The position numbers and the translations under genes were made by a program. This document shows, piece by piece, positions 45,875 through 56,560 of a stretch of 64,000 nucleotides of DNA; the stretch's first letter is position 1; each line of letters begins with the position of its first letter. Below the pieces are notes generated by a model. That model had not been told where the DNA came from. It saw nothing but the letters and a program-made list of their open reading frames with translations, and searched no databases. The stretch lies in assembly GCA_020152595.1 (NCBI GenBank), contig JAIGNY010003269.1:62001-126000 (forward strand), given 5' to 3'. Origin of the DNA: Chiridota heheva. Taxonomy: Eukaryota > Echinodermata > Holothuroidea > Apodida > Chiridotidae.

Positions 45875-47796
45875 ATGGCGACGGACAAAGGCGTTCTTCC
45901 TGTTCTTCGTCTGATAGCGAAATAGATCTTGTATTATAATGTTCTTCCTCAAGTTTTGATGAAGGAGAATGGAATGATTCTGATGAAAATGAAGAGGTAG
46001 AAGGTGAAATTATCGGCCTTGCCCGTACCAATTTGAGCCGGAAGGCGATGCACAGGAGGCTGAAGAATTCGACCATGTTCGCATCGAGAGACTCCAACAA
46101 ATTGTTAATAACCTACATGGTGAGATACTTTTTTTGATTATGCGTGTTTTGAGATGGGTGAAATTTCTCAATTCTTTTGGCAAAGATTAATCCCCCTCCA
46201 TAATGAAAATTGAAACCCTGGGTTAGGTCAAGAGACAGTGAAGCCTCGTATAGTAGTTTTGCGAGAATTACTTTGCGAGAAAAAGTTTTTGTTTGGTAGG
46301 CGAGGCTGGGCCTAATAGTAATACGTAGTAGTAGTGGTGGCACTAGTACTAAATGCTAGTCCGAGATTTCTCTGAAAGTGAGTTAGGCATCCATTTTTGA
46401 CATTTTGCACACCATCAAAGCTAGAGGAATCTCGAGCTAGTACTAGTAGGCCTAGTACTTGGCCTGGTTATTATACACATCCCTCAGTACTGTTGTTATT
46501 GGGATTGCGTCATTTGAGGGTTGTCATGTACTATTAGGTGCAATTCTTATGTTTTTAAAAATTCACACGTAGAAAATTGATGAATGAAAAATAACTAAGA
46601 TAATTAACGTACTAGTAGTACCGTCGGACTAATCCAGCCGTGTTATTATGGCTGCCGTTGGTGATGGCTGGCTGTCCAAGGGTACTACAAAATCCTATAC
46701 CCTCCTCAGCTCCTGTGCTGTTTTCAGCAAAGTGTAAAAGTATAGGAAGATCTCAGTTTTAAGATCTTTATGAAAATGAAACCATTTTACCTTTTTCTCG
46801 CCTACAATGACCAGAATCGATGTTTGAAGCCCATCCATGTCTTCAAAAACTGTTTTTAAAGTGATTTTAGTTACTTTTTCAAGTATTTTACACTACTTTT
46901 CATTCCGTAAAAATTGTCTGATGAGCTCTCCAAAGTATGGTCAAAATTCAAAACACTACCATTGGGGCTATAAGATTTTAGCGGGGTGATATGTTTGAGA
47001 TTATTTGAGGATAAAATTAAGATAATACATATAATGTAGTACAATTAAATAAGCTAAACATTTCTTGATGTTTTATTTATCTGTTTTGCAGTTTTTAAAT
47101 TTATTTTTATACTAATACGATTCAATTAAAAATGATGTATAGTGACGGTTTAAGATCTTTCCCATTTTTTAAAATTTACCTTAAGTGGGTATTAATTACA
47201 AAGCATCTTAAAATTTTCCATCCAAGTATTGTTTCATATAACCCTTTCTTGATTAAGGTCATGGCTTTTTATTGTCATTTCTTGGGAGGTACAGCTCCTT
47301 GAAAGGTCAAATTTTCTTTTCTCTTTCAATGTTTGTTTGAGAGGGCAGATCCTGAAGCCCAGCATTCATTAAAAAAAGGCATGTTGTACTTTACCATACC
47401 ATACAAAGGAATATATCATTTATTTCAGAGACATGAAAAATTATCATTTTATACAGTACCTAAAAACCACATATATAGGTCAATTTCCTTTGCATTGTTG
47501 GCAAAGATACCATGGGATGAACATGAAGGTTCATACTGATGAAAAGAAAAATGGGATTCATTCAAGAAGTTATTTCATTGTTCTTTTGTTAATGCTTATT
47601 TTCTTTTTGTATCTCCTCAGATGATACTGCATATCGGCAACTGGTAAGATGGTGCAGGGACTATCTTGGCAAACACAATTGTGTAATTCTACCATCATGT
47701 GCTGTGCTAAAAATCAGAACTACATTTTAATCTGAAGGACATGTTGGGTTTAAATACCCTGACTGTTATTTTGAGACTGACTCCTGTGCAGTGTGA
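45875..47796 (+). pseudogene. P2RX7_C-like domain protein, two exons, disrupted
   Basis: Exon 1 (45875-46119) has an acidic Ser-rich stretch, then after one frameshift the hallmark PYQFEPEGDAQEAEEFDHV. It ends at CATG before GTGAGA, a good donor. Exon 2 (47621-47796) starts after TATCTCCTCAG and reads AYRQLVRWCRDYLGKHN, then LPSCAVLKIR and GFKYPD, as in the C-terminus of P2X7-receptor-tail-like (P2RX7_C) proteins of invertebrates. The splice phases agree: exon 1 leaves one base and exon 2 supplies two. An in-frame TAA interrupts exon 1 near 45937, and another lies at 47728-47730. The usual Cys-rich middle is not seen. No channel domain is present, so it is not a P2X receptor. It is likely cargo of the surrounding TTAA element. 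Confidence 0.6.
46120..47620 (+). other. Intron of the P2RX7_C-like pseudogene
   Basis: It is bounded by GTGAGA and a pyrimidine-rich TTTCTTTTTGTATCTCCTCAG. I found no middle exon carrying the WCxCGxC-type zinc-binding segment known from other family members. No other feature is seen. Confidence 0.5.
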
Positions 47797-48514
47797 TTTA
47801 GTATTTCTTGGAAGTGCATCCTTAAAAATACTTGTTTTATTTGAAGATGTAAAAGTTTTGTTTTTTCGTGCTTGCCTGGCGAAGTTTGCCCCCCAAAAGT
47901 ATTTACTTTGAAGTTTCAGGTGCTAGTGTTGTAACATTAGAACAGTAATATTGTTCAGATAATTACACTACAATGAATCCGAAAAGCACCAAATTAGTTT
48001 AATTTTTAATGATATTTGTTGAAAAGCTCTTGCATGTTTTATTATGTGATGCTATTACTGTTAAACCTCTGCCATATCAATCAGTGTATACCCCAAATTA
48101 CCATGCTAACTGGTTTAACCTTTCGATATACAACCTAACCTTATTGAAATGAAATAAATGAACCAATAATCTCCTCTCCAAATGTTCACCACATTGTATT
48201 TTTTGATATACTTTCTGCAGGGCTTAAAATACATTTTGTCATTTTAAAAGTTCCTTTTGTTTTATGTTTGTTTTGCTTTACTATAATTTTGAGTAGAAAT
48301 GTAGGTTCAATGCAAATTCTCCATCAATGGCAGAGGTCAGTGCAGAAGATACTGGGTTTGAATATTCCAATTTCCAAATGGTACTGTTGTATTGCCATTG
48401 TCCTTGAGCAGCTTTTGAGCAGTTCACTCAGCTGTATATTGGTTCCAGCTTGTAAGGATTCAACCAGCTAAACATATTGCTGAGGTTAGGTCATGAGATA
48501 ATGATTAAGCCCTG
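47797..48514. other. Non-coding stretch
   Basis: No gene or repeat is recognised. Confidence 0.5.
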
Positions 48515-48522
48515 GATTGAGG

Positions 48523-49110
48523 CAGTGGCGTAGCGAGGCAGTGGCGTGGCGAGGCAGTGGCGTGGCGAGGCAGTGGCGTGGCGAGGCAGTGGCGTGGCGA
48601 GGCAGTGGCGTGGCGAGGCAGTGGCGTGGCGAGGCAGTGGCGTGGCGAGGCAGTGGCGTGGCGAGGCAGTGGCGTGGCGAGGCAGTGGCGTGGCGAGGCA
48701 GTGGCGTGGCGAGGCAGTGGCGTGGCGAGGCAGTGGCGTGGCGAGGCAGTGGCGTGGCGAGGCAGTGGCGTGGCGAGGCAGTGGCGTGGCGAGGCAGTGG
48801 CGTGGCGAGGCAGTGGCGTGGCGAGGCAGTGGCGTGGCGAGGCAGTGGCGTGGCGAGGCAGTGGCGTGGCGAGGCAGTGGCGTGGCGAGGCAGCGGCGAG
48901 GCAGTGGCGTGGCGGGGCAGTGGCGTGGCGGGGCAGTGGCGTGGCGGGGCAGTGGCGTGGCGGGGCAGTGGCGTGGCGGGGCAGTGGCGTGGCGGGGCAG
49001 TGGCGTGGCGGGGCAGTGGCGTGGCGGGGCAGTGGCGTGGCGGGCAGTGGCGTAGCCGGGTAGTGGCATGGCAGTGGCGTAGCGGGGCAGTGGCATAGCG
49101 AGGCAGTGGC
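48523..49110. repeat. 16-bp minisatellite CAGTGGCGTGGCGAGG
   Basis: About 35 copies lie in two blocks: GAGG-type (to about 48902) and GGGG-type (48903-49053), separated by a truncated unit at 48890. Degenerate copies at the right edge recover the GTAGC form. Long Trp/Arg/Gly or Pro/Arg/His frames across it are artefacts. Confidence 0.95.
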
Positions 49111-49149
49111 AATGAACAATTACACTAATTCTACCATTTCATTTGAGTG

Positions 49150-49280
49150 GCAACAAGGGGGCAGGGCTCTGAAAGGGGGAAGGGCCTCTGAAAGGGGGTA
49201 GGGCCTCTGAAGGGGACAGGGCTACTAAAAGGGGGAAGGGCCTCTGAAAGGGGGAAGGGCCTCTGAATGGGGCAGGGTGC
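49150..49280. repeat. Short G-rich minisatellite, about 20-22-bp unit
   Basis: Six imperfect copies of a CCTCTGAAAGGGGGAAGGG-like unit sit between the 16-bp array and the right end of the hAT-like element. Confidence 0.85.
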
Positions 49281-49313
49281 AAGCCCTCTGCCCGGCTACG
49301 TCCTGGAATGAGG

Positions 49314-49799
49314 GCAAATCTTTGGTTCCAAATCATTCCTTGGATTTTGTTTTCGACTACAGTAACTAAACTTTAGTCGAGGATAAGGCAACCCCTAAAT
49401 CGACTTTATGGCAATTTTAACTCCTGGGTTCAGTCCAGAGTACATGGGTAATCTTGAAATGTCTTGCTTTATTTAAGTTTGTGTTGTCCTCAAACAAAAT
49501 CAGGCTTGTACACCTTTGATCCTCCAAAGGAATTCAATAATTGTACAAAACCATCAAGCCGGTGTGAGTTGGCTTATCCAGGCCTGAGGTGCGACTTGAT
49601 TCCATCATCCTCCCTGCATTCATATGTGCTTATTACCTTTGACAAATACTGTATAAAGGAAAAGAACATCGGTGACATGCCCTTCAAGGAAATATATATT
49701 TTACACAGCAAATGAAGTTCATCAACTTGGAAGAACATTTCAGACAAAATTACTGATCAGTTGTCATATTGTATTTGTTTGTACACAACCCTCCCTTAC
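49314..49799. other. Non-coding stretch
   Basis: An 83-codon frame (49464-49715) has no recognisable domain. Nothing else is seen. Confidence 0.45.
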
Positions 49800-50195
49800 G
49801 GAACTCCATAAGACTCCTATATGAAGCATAGCGCTAAGCTATAGCCTGCATAGCAGATGCCAGTCTCCTGCGACCGGGACGGAAGTGAATGAACACCGGG
49901 TTATTACCCTACTCTTTTCGAGAAGTGTTCAGAGAAGCAAGTAGGGTGTGACTGTCCTACCATCGGGACCGGCGGTTTAACGTCCTCTCCGAAGGACGGC
50001 GAGCACCATACAATCATTGCCACTTTTTCAACAGCTGAATGAGGAGCAGGAGCTGCAAATGATGTACTTGTGCTTTGATGATCGGGCGTATCTGTCTGCA
50101 TAGCTGTGGAAAAACTGGTCAGACTTGTCCAAAGCTTGAAGGCGGGAAGCTCCAGCATCTTAGTCGTGTGCTCTACCAACTGAGCTACCTGACTT
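49800..50195 (-). mobile_element. tRNA-derived SINE, about 390 bp
   Basis: The minus strand starts near 50195 with GTCAGGTAGCTCAGTTGGTA and GAGCAC, a near-perfect tRNA A box/D arm. The B box region (GCTTTGGACAAGTC) is degraded. The body includes GGAGAGGACGTTAAACCGCC and GTAGGGTAATAACCCGGTG, GC-rich words unlike the surrounding DNA. GGACGTTA also occurs in the 29.5-kb SINE. Shared internal SINE domains of this kind exist in several animal families; I do not name one. The 3' end and target duplication were not located, so the left limit is approximate. Confidence 0.65.
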
Positions 50196-50459
50196 CTAAT
50201 TGTTGTTATGCAAATCTCAAAATTAATATGAACAAAACACTATTTATCTTAGTAATCTCACCACATCCTCACTACTTTAAGAAATATATAAACAAGTATT
50301 TTAATTGTTATGCTAATTTAAATTAACACAGAACTCACAATACTAATCTACAAGGTCTAATGCCTTAAATACCTGCCCGGCAAGATTTGTGAATGTACAT
50401 GTAGAGTATTTATTACTAAGTAATGAGCAAGGTCTAACATGCAAATAACCTGCTTAATA

Positions 50460-50965
50460 TACCAACACCACACGGCCCTACGCAAGAGGTATCAGAGATA
50501 CATATGCATATAGGCTAATAAGTATGCTTTCCCCCTTCATCATGCTAATCTGTACATTACCAACTTCATCTAACCTTGAGGAAAGTTACGTGAATGTAAA
50601 CATTTTTAACTGGCTTACTGTATGTTGTGATCTCGGATTAAACATTTCACAAGAAAGTATATTGTTATGCAAATAATTCAATTAAATGTGCACATACCTC
50701 ACCATTAAGTGTGAACAATGCTCTTCACACATATATATATATATATATATCATTTGTGTTAGCAAAATCCCACCCAACCCACCTTAATTTAAGAGATATC
50801 ATAGACACAAATGTTCATTGATATGTAAATAAGCTAATTAGTATACATACACAACCCCAAGCATGCTCCTCTGAACAGTACTAATGTCTTTTACCCATGT
50901 GCCAAGTTACATAAATGTACACTATTCTTAACTTATGTTATGAGCTCAGTTAAAACATTTGTAGA
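50460..50965 (+). repeat. Two diverged direct copies of a roughly 300-bp unit
   Basis: Matching blocks appear in order near 50486 and 50790, for example GAGATACATATGCATAT against AGACACAAATGTTCATT, then TAAGCTAATTAGTATAC-like words, CATGCT, AAGTTACRTGAATGTA-like words, and TTAAAACATTT. Divergence is high. A short TA run (50730-50750) lies between them. Confidence 0.45.
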
Positions 50966-51198
50966 TGCGATGATGACCACGACATGAAAAACTTTTCAAC
51001 TTTGACACAACTTTTCAATTTTGACACAACTTTTAAACTTTTTCTGAGCTACGCACTCTTGCGATATACAGTTCCACTGAGAATATTCAACAGCTAAATA
51101 TGAAACTAAAATGAGACTTTTGCCATAGTTCGATCAATAAATATAGTTGGAACATGGTCCACCACTATTTCTAGTATGCAAATAACACAATCTGAGTT

Positions 51199-51373
51199 CC
51201 TCAGGTCTTCTAAACCTTGTCATTTGCCGCTGCAGGGCTTCTTGGCGTGAGGGTTTCTGCACAGTGCTTGTCAAAGGTAGTGGTGGTAAAGATAACGTGC
51301 TTGTCTGCTGCTTCAGGACTTGTCTCCTGTCCCAACGGCGTTGGTTACTTCACTGAGAAGCTCATCTACATAT
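51199..51373 (-). pseudogene. Possible exon on the minus strand, unidentified
   Basis: Minus-strand TTTTATTTATTTACAG (ending at about 51374) looks like a splice acceptor. It is followed by a frame reading AYVDELLSEVTNAVGTGDKS. Another frame later reads QKPSRQEALQRQMTRFRRPE, with stops between them. I do not recognise the protein. It lies on the same strand as the THAP remnant and downstream of it, so it could be a decayed exon of the same transposase gene. That is inference. Confidence 0.3.
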
Positions 51374-54300
51374 GCTGTAAATAAATAAAAGTACCTTTAT
51401 GATCAATAAATGGAAAAAGACAAATATGATCTACAGGCAAAGTCAAAGGTAATTTAGGAGGTTACATTGAATAAGTTGAAGCAGCATTGACACTACGGTT
51501 AAAAATTGGGCGGGCAAATTTCCCCCTTGTGTAATTTTTGGGGGGAATTTGAAAAAAAGGGGGATTTCTTTTTGGAGATATACCAATAAAGGCCTAAGGA
51601 TACCACCGGAAATGCCAAACTATGGCTGTAAAATGCCAAAATCTCAGGAATCAGTAGACAAATTTGCATGCAAATTTTGTGATGTATTACAGTAAGGATG
51701 CCACACTGAAAAATGAAGTTTAAAGGAAGAAGTTTTAAGTAATATACCATGAAAGAACACAATGAAAGAAACACAAAACACCAAGAATCATCAAAATCGG
51801 TCAAAGGGAATCCCAAGATATGACTAAATGAAGTGCTTTTGTTTTAGTCACTTATTTGAAGCGTTTCCATGGCAACGGAAATGCAAGATATTGACAATTT
51901 GTAAGAGTACCACACTTAATAAGCATTATGTAAGTCAATAAAACTTGATTTATTATGAAGTATGAGCCACATGCTTTCCAAACAAATGAAAATCAAGCCT
52001 AAAAGGTTATTAATCAATGTTTTTGGGACCTCAAACATTGTTCCATTTAAATCTAAAACACCTAAACGGTCATTCCAATTTGCAATAATTAGAAGTGTGA
52101 AATCTCTATGTTCAATAATCCATAACTTTTCAGTCTTGCAAGGTATGGACTTCAAACTTGTGGAGGTTATAGATACTTGCCCATAGAATATGAATATGGG
52201 CATTTACAGCACAAAACAATTTCATTCAGTTAATTATTAATTAACAAAATTGATGATTTCTTAACTTGAGCATAATATCGAATATAGACAGAAAGTCATG
52301 CAATTATTCAAAATATGCTTTTATGAGATCTAAGTACCATGTAATTAATTTATTTTATTTTCTATTGCCCCTGTGATGCTAGAAAGCAGTTTAATTACTT
52401 TTAATTATTGTTAATTACTGTTATTTAGTACATTATATATATACTATACACATGAACACATATATACATGTACACATAACACACACATTATATATACACA
52501 TATACTCTATGAGCAGTGATGAACATGCATTTTTATGAAATAAAGTGTTAGCACAAGCTGATATCCTCAGTTTACACTTGTGACCATTAGTTCAGCTGCA
52601 TATGGACCTTTTGAAAGGCCCTATCCAGTCTTGCCACGAGGAGGCTGATCACATGAGACCATTACTCATTTGCTCTAATATGTTCTGCAAATTGTTTTCT
52701 TTCCATTTTCTAAAGTTTTCTTAACAAACAATACATACCGTTTTGACAATAAGGACAAGTATTAATACAAAAACATGTTTAACCCCAAGATCTAAAGACA
52801 AACTTCAACCCCCACCCTTAAATCCAGAACCATTCCCGTATTGATTTTGAAAACACCAACCTCCCATTTCCCCCCAGCCGCAACACAAATTAAAACATCT
52901 TCCTTCTCCAACCCAGCACTTTCACAATAGGGGCCAAGACTTCCCCCTTTTCTGGGGTAGTAGACATACTGCAGGGGGACCAGGGCCTAAGGTTGACCTT
53001 TGTAATGTTTAAAAATTACACATAAAATATAACGACAAATTAATTTACAATTTGGGCATATGAATTTACTGAAAAAAATGATCTAGCACCAGGGCCTAAT
53101 TTATGCTTAGTAATTTAAAAAATGATTCAAGTGATTATTAATTACACCTAACAAAGTGCACTAGGTGTGATACTAAATTTGAACTTGTAAAAATGTGTAC
53201 AAATTAAGCCATAAGCAAAGCTAGGGTAGCCTAACGTAGTAGGCGATTGCTTCGTAACATTAGGCTAGGCTATTATTGTACTCTGTTTATGTTATGGCCT
53301 ACACAGTGACTTAAGCCTGGCCGTTCTACAAAAATATAATTTAGAAACACTTTGTTAATGAAATTCCATTACTAAGTGAATCCATCAAATTTTAAAATAT
53401 ATTGCATTACCCGTTTTATTCACATAATAACAAACATGTATACTAGTTCCACTATTTATAGAAAGACATTTTGTTCATACCCACCAACTTTGACATCAAT
53501 TTGCGATCTGGAACCAATGAGACCAATCTAAGTTATACATATTTGGAAAGCTGAGAAAATGTACTTCTTAGTTCTATATGCCCGATTTGAAATCTTTTTC
53601 TTTTAAAAAATGATAAAAACCTTAATTTTCATTTATTATTTAAAAATTTATCGCAATTGAGTTTTATCTTGGGCATATATCATTTTAAAGCTTAAAATTT
53701 CATTTTTACTTGAGAATTGCTTTTGCATTTCTTCACTTTGGATTAGTAACAAAACCTCTTTTAATAATAGGGTTTTCCCGTTTATCGTGACACACACTAT
53801 TGCATAGCAAACTGGTCAACAGATCAGCGAGACGACCGGAAAGTAGCGTTACAAAATCGGCCGATATTTCATTCAATCGAACACATAACACACCATCGTT
53901 ACTCAATTTTGATACATTAACATCATTTTTGTAATGTGAGTGGATTATTTTGTGTTCAATTGCTACTTTTATTGAAAATAATGACTTAAATGTTCGTTTT
54001 TTCGAGTTGACTATTGTTAAAATTTCATTAGGCCAAAATAGAGGGCGCGGATTCTGAAACAAATTATTGATGAAATTTGGTATACAGTGGCAACGCTAAT
54101 TACAGGGCGACCTTGGTATATATTTTCTTATGTAAATAACTTCCCGGTCATACATCATAAATTTAGCATAAATTAGATATTGATTAAACATTAATCAAGT
54201 CAAAAGCTAACAGTGCTAATTTCAAAATCCACAACAGATCTTATCAGATTTTAATGCTTTTTCAGACAACCACAAAAAAAAGAAAAAAAAAAAGATTTTA

Positions 54301-54469
54301 CTAAGCTCTCCCTACACCACAAAAAACGCAAATAATAAATTCACTAAATTAATATGAGCTTACTGTAAGTAGGTTCCACCAATCAACAGAAATGCCGGGT
54401 CGACTAACGTCAGGTCCACTGGTTGGAGTAGCATAACAAGTTAGGTTAGCAGTAGCACTTGCCATGGCT
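51374..54469. other. Interior of the TTAA element, no recognised coding
   Basis: No transposase catalytic segment was recognised. A 109-codon minus-strand frame (53733-54062) and a 105-codon frame (51499-51816) have no domain that I know. TA/CA-rich simple sequence lies at 52430-52510. Confidence 0.45.
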
Positions 54470-54850
54470 GACGTTGAACTTGAGGGTACATCTTTAAGAC
54501 TAATTCAGTAATTGTTTCCTTCTTGATAGTAAGAAACTTTCCCGGATTGATGCTCCTAATTTCTTTGCCAGAAACACTCCCCAAGCCGAACTGTTGCGAA
54601 GCCTTGCAGCAGATTCAAAAGCGATCTTCAGTGAAGTGATCGCTACAAATTACACTGTGTTGTGTAGGCCCTAGGCTTAGGCCTAGCCTAGGCCTTTTTA
54701 AGTTCTAAAATCTGCACGGGTATCTGGTATTGTTTACAAATGCTATTGCTATCCACACTTTTTTCGTCCATTGGAAATTTATGGATGCTAATTCCTTTCC
54801 GAGAAACATTAATACACCCGCCTACAATATATCAGTAGGCCCTACGGCAT
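54470..54850 (-). pseudogene. THAP-domain remnant of the TTAA element
   Basis: From about 54850 leftward on the minus strand, frames give VGGCINVSRKGISIHKFPMD (start of a THAP finger with its phenylalanine-proline). After degenerate sequence, ICSDHFTEDRF appears at about 54651-54619, the second zinc-binding half of THAP. A shift at about 54619 leads into ESAARLRNSSAW. The order and spacing match one THAP domain of about 90 residues, with several lesions. THAP sits at the N-terminus of Kolobok and P transposases. The gene points inward from the right TIR, as expected for a transposase. Confidence 0.65.
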
Positions 54851-55161
54851 TTTCGAGAAAAATCTCGAAGAAATCGTGTTGTTTTTGATCAAAGATTCAG
54901 TCTGGACTTAGCGTTAGCGTAGGTTTTACACTGACTAAAGCAAGGCGATAGTATGGGTCATGTGACATGTCTGCCTGAAGTTTCGTCATTCGGTCACGTG
55001 ACCTCTAGACCTATTTTTCATAATCAATTTTAAGGAGGGAATTTTAAACGTCGATTTTACGCTTTCGAGATCTCTTGTCACACACAAAAATGTTCATTTC
55101 GAGAAGTAATATACCTAAGCTTACCAAAGAGAGCAATTTGTTTGACCATGTCATGTCCTCT
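54851..55161 (-). other. Upstream region and right end of the TTAA element
   Basis: Minus-strand sequence between the TIR and the THAP remnant contains paired CACGTGAC and CATGTGAC words (54960-55005), comparable with GTCACGTGAC at 45780 inside the left end. It may hold promoter or transposase-binding sites. No gene is seen. Confidence 0.4.
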
Positions 55162-55439
55162 TTAAAATAATCTTTACAAGATTCCATTTTATTACTATCC
55201 TGACATATCCAAAAAAAATTAAGCCACAAAATTGAAGGACAAAATATGATAAGAATACATAAGAATATGAGGAATCTGAGGCTGTGATGTCACAACTAGT
55301 CTGATTTCAGTGGTTTCTACACAAATGATACCAAACTTCAAACTTCATCTCTTTAATGGAATAAGATTTTTGAACGCTTTCTTCAGCATTTGTTTCTTTT
55401 GAAGTCTTCTTTGATATTATAGACCCCTGAACTAATTCT

Positions 55440-56429
55440 TTATAAGTTTGTTATGTTATCACTCAGGAGCTTATGAAGGATGCTATTTCATGCATTACAT
55501 TATCCACACAAATATGTCAATGAGAATTGTATTGGGACATCGGAGCAACTCTAAAAAGGTATTGAAGGGAAGAATGATATTTAAAGATTAATGTTGAATT
55601 GGTGTATTTATATGCTTATTTAATGCATGAGGCAAAGGACTTTGGCCTGAGTAGAATGACCCGGCTTTAGAAGGGTCATTTGCGAGTGCATAATCCTTTG
55701 AACAGACCGTGCTTTAAATACGCATATAAATACGATGCCAAAAATATTAATCTCTTTACTAAAACTTCTGTGTTAGATTGTTTGAAATGCATAAAAACAA
55801 TCAAAATGAATGAAAAACGAGAAAGGTTTAGGTACATTTTTTCACTTTGTTAAGAAATTCACCTGTTGTAAAAAATTGACTAAACCAACTACTCAAATTT
55901 GTGTATTACAGGATTTTAATGCACGGGTCATAACAATGCGACTACTCCATAGACATTTTATAAACATGATTAATCATGGGAAGTAGTTACATATTCTTAA
56001 TGTCTTTCTTTTAAGGAACCACTGTATTATATTCTGTTAATCATTATTAGACTATTGTATCAGATGTACTGTAGTTCAGCTGTTCAAATGGCTTAGAAAG
56101 ACCAGGAAATTGAGTCATTTAAAAGATTAACAGGTCCTCTTAAAAAGGATAATGACTTGTACCCAAGTAAAGTGAGGCACTTCAAAGTATACCTAATTAG
56201 TTGAAAATATGCCAGATTGTTTGACTCTGACCTTCATGAACGTTAACATCTTTCAAAGCTTTGTAGAGTTGGCACAAGGGCCCCTTGCTCCAACACTTTG
56301 AGGGGCCCTCCCTCCCTATACTTTAGCATCCCTGGGCCCTCTCCAGCTAATTAGTATTTGATGGCACCAAAGAACAGAGCCCCTTTAGCATTCCAGTCTG
56401 ACTCCAGCTTAAACAGTAAAACATACATA
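55440..56429. other. Non-coding stretch
   Basis: This is AT-rich sequence without recognised features. Confidence 0.5.
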
Positions 56430-56560
56430 GGCCATTCTCTGGCTCAGGTCACACATGCAACATAACAAGAGAATGGCCCAGTGGGATCTCCCAGGGATCC
56501 ACTGGGGCCATTCTCTTGCTGGTCACACACGTAGCGTAACGTAACGCAAAAGAGAATGAC
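56430..56560. repeat. Cluster of overlapping hairpins
   Basis: GGCCATTCTCT and AGAGAATGGCC words alternate four times. They form three overlapping stem-loops: 56430-56475, 56469-56516 (arms of about 20 bp, nearly perfect) and 56507-56560. GGTCACACA lies in two of the loops. This looks like a duplicated inverted-repeat element about 75 bp long. Confidence 0.75.

Larger units (their letters stand above)
48523..49305. mobile_element. hAT-like element whose terminus has expanded into a minisatellite
   Basis: The left end CAGTGGCGTAGCGAGG and the right end CCCGGCTACGTCCTG are inverted hAT-type termini. The flanks GATTGAGG (48515-48522) and GAATGAGG (49306-49313) match at seven of eight bases. Most of the interior is a 16-bp minisatellite whose unit differs from the left terminus by one base. 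A second short repeat fills 49150-49280. There is no transposase. Confidence 0.75.
45602..55161. mobile_element. 9.56-kb TTAA element with THAP and P2RX7_C remnants, Kolobok-like
   Basis: Both ends carry the 19-bp inverted repeat AGAGGRCATGACATGGTCA (one mismatch), and TTAA lies immediately outside each (45598-45601, 55162-55165). At the right, a minus-strand THAP domain reads inward; at the left, a plus-strand P2RX7_C-like two-exon pseudogene reads inward. TTAA duplication plus a THAP transposase is characteristic of Kolobok. The interior also holds a hAT-like element with a minisatellite (48523-49305) and a SINE (49800-50195), which inflate its length. The catalytic domain was not recognised. 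The weak point is that matching ends 9.5 kb apart could come from two elements. Confidence 0.6.
45072..55439. mobile_element. Outer TTAA-type element, split by later insertions
   Basis: The sequence from 45072 (AGGATTAGTTCAGTGGTC) aligns for about 140 bp with the reverse complement of the sequence ending at 55439 (starting AGAATTAGTTCAGGGGTC). Shared blocks include AAAAGAAACAAA and CGTTCAAAA followed by TTCTTATTCC. TTAA precedes the left end and TTAT follows the right. Removing the inserts at 45364-45597 and 45602-55161 leaves an element of about 560 bp with long TIRs. The alternative is two unrelated solo copies of one MITE in opposite orientation. Confidence 0.5.

Noticed and set aside
45875-47796. 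A P2X7 receptor gene
   Set aside because: Only the cytoplasmic-tail-like domain is present. No channel domain or membrane segments are seen, and stops and a frameshift interrupt it.
48486-49119. Pro/Arg/His and Trp/Arg/Gly frames of about 200 codons
   Set aside because: They are open in three frames on each strand over the 16-bp minisatellite; no gene.
51916-52203. 95-codon minus-strand frame
   Set aside because: The opposite strand is also open over most of it, and I recognise no domain.
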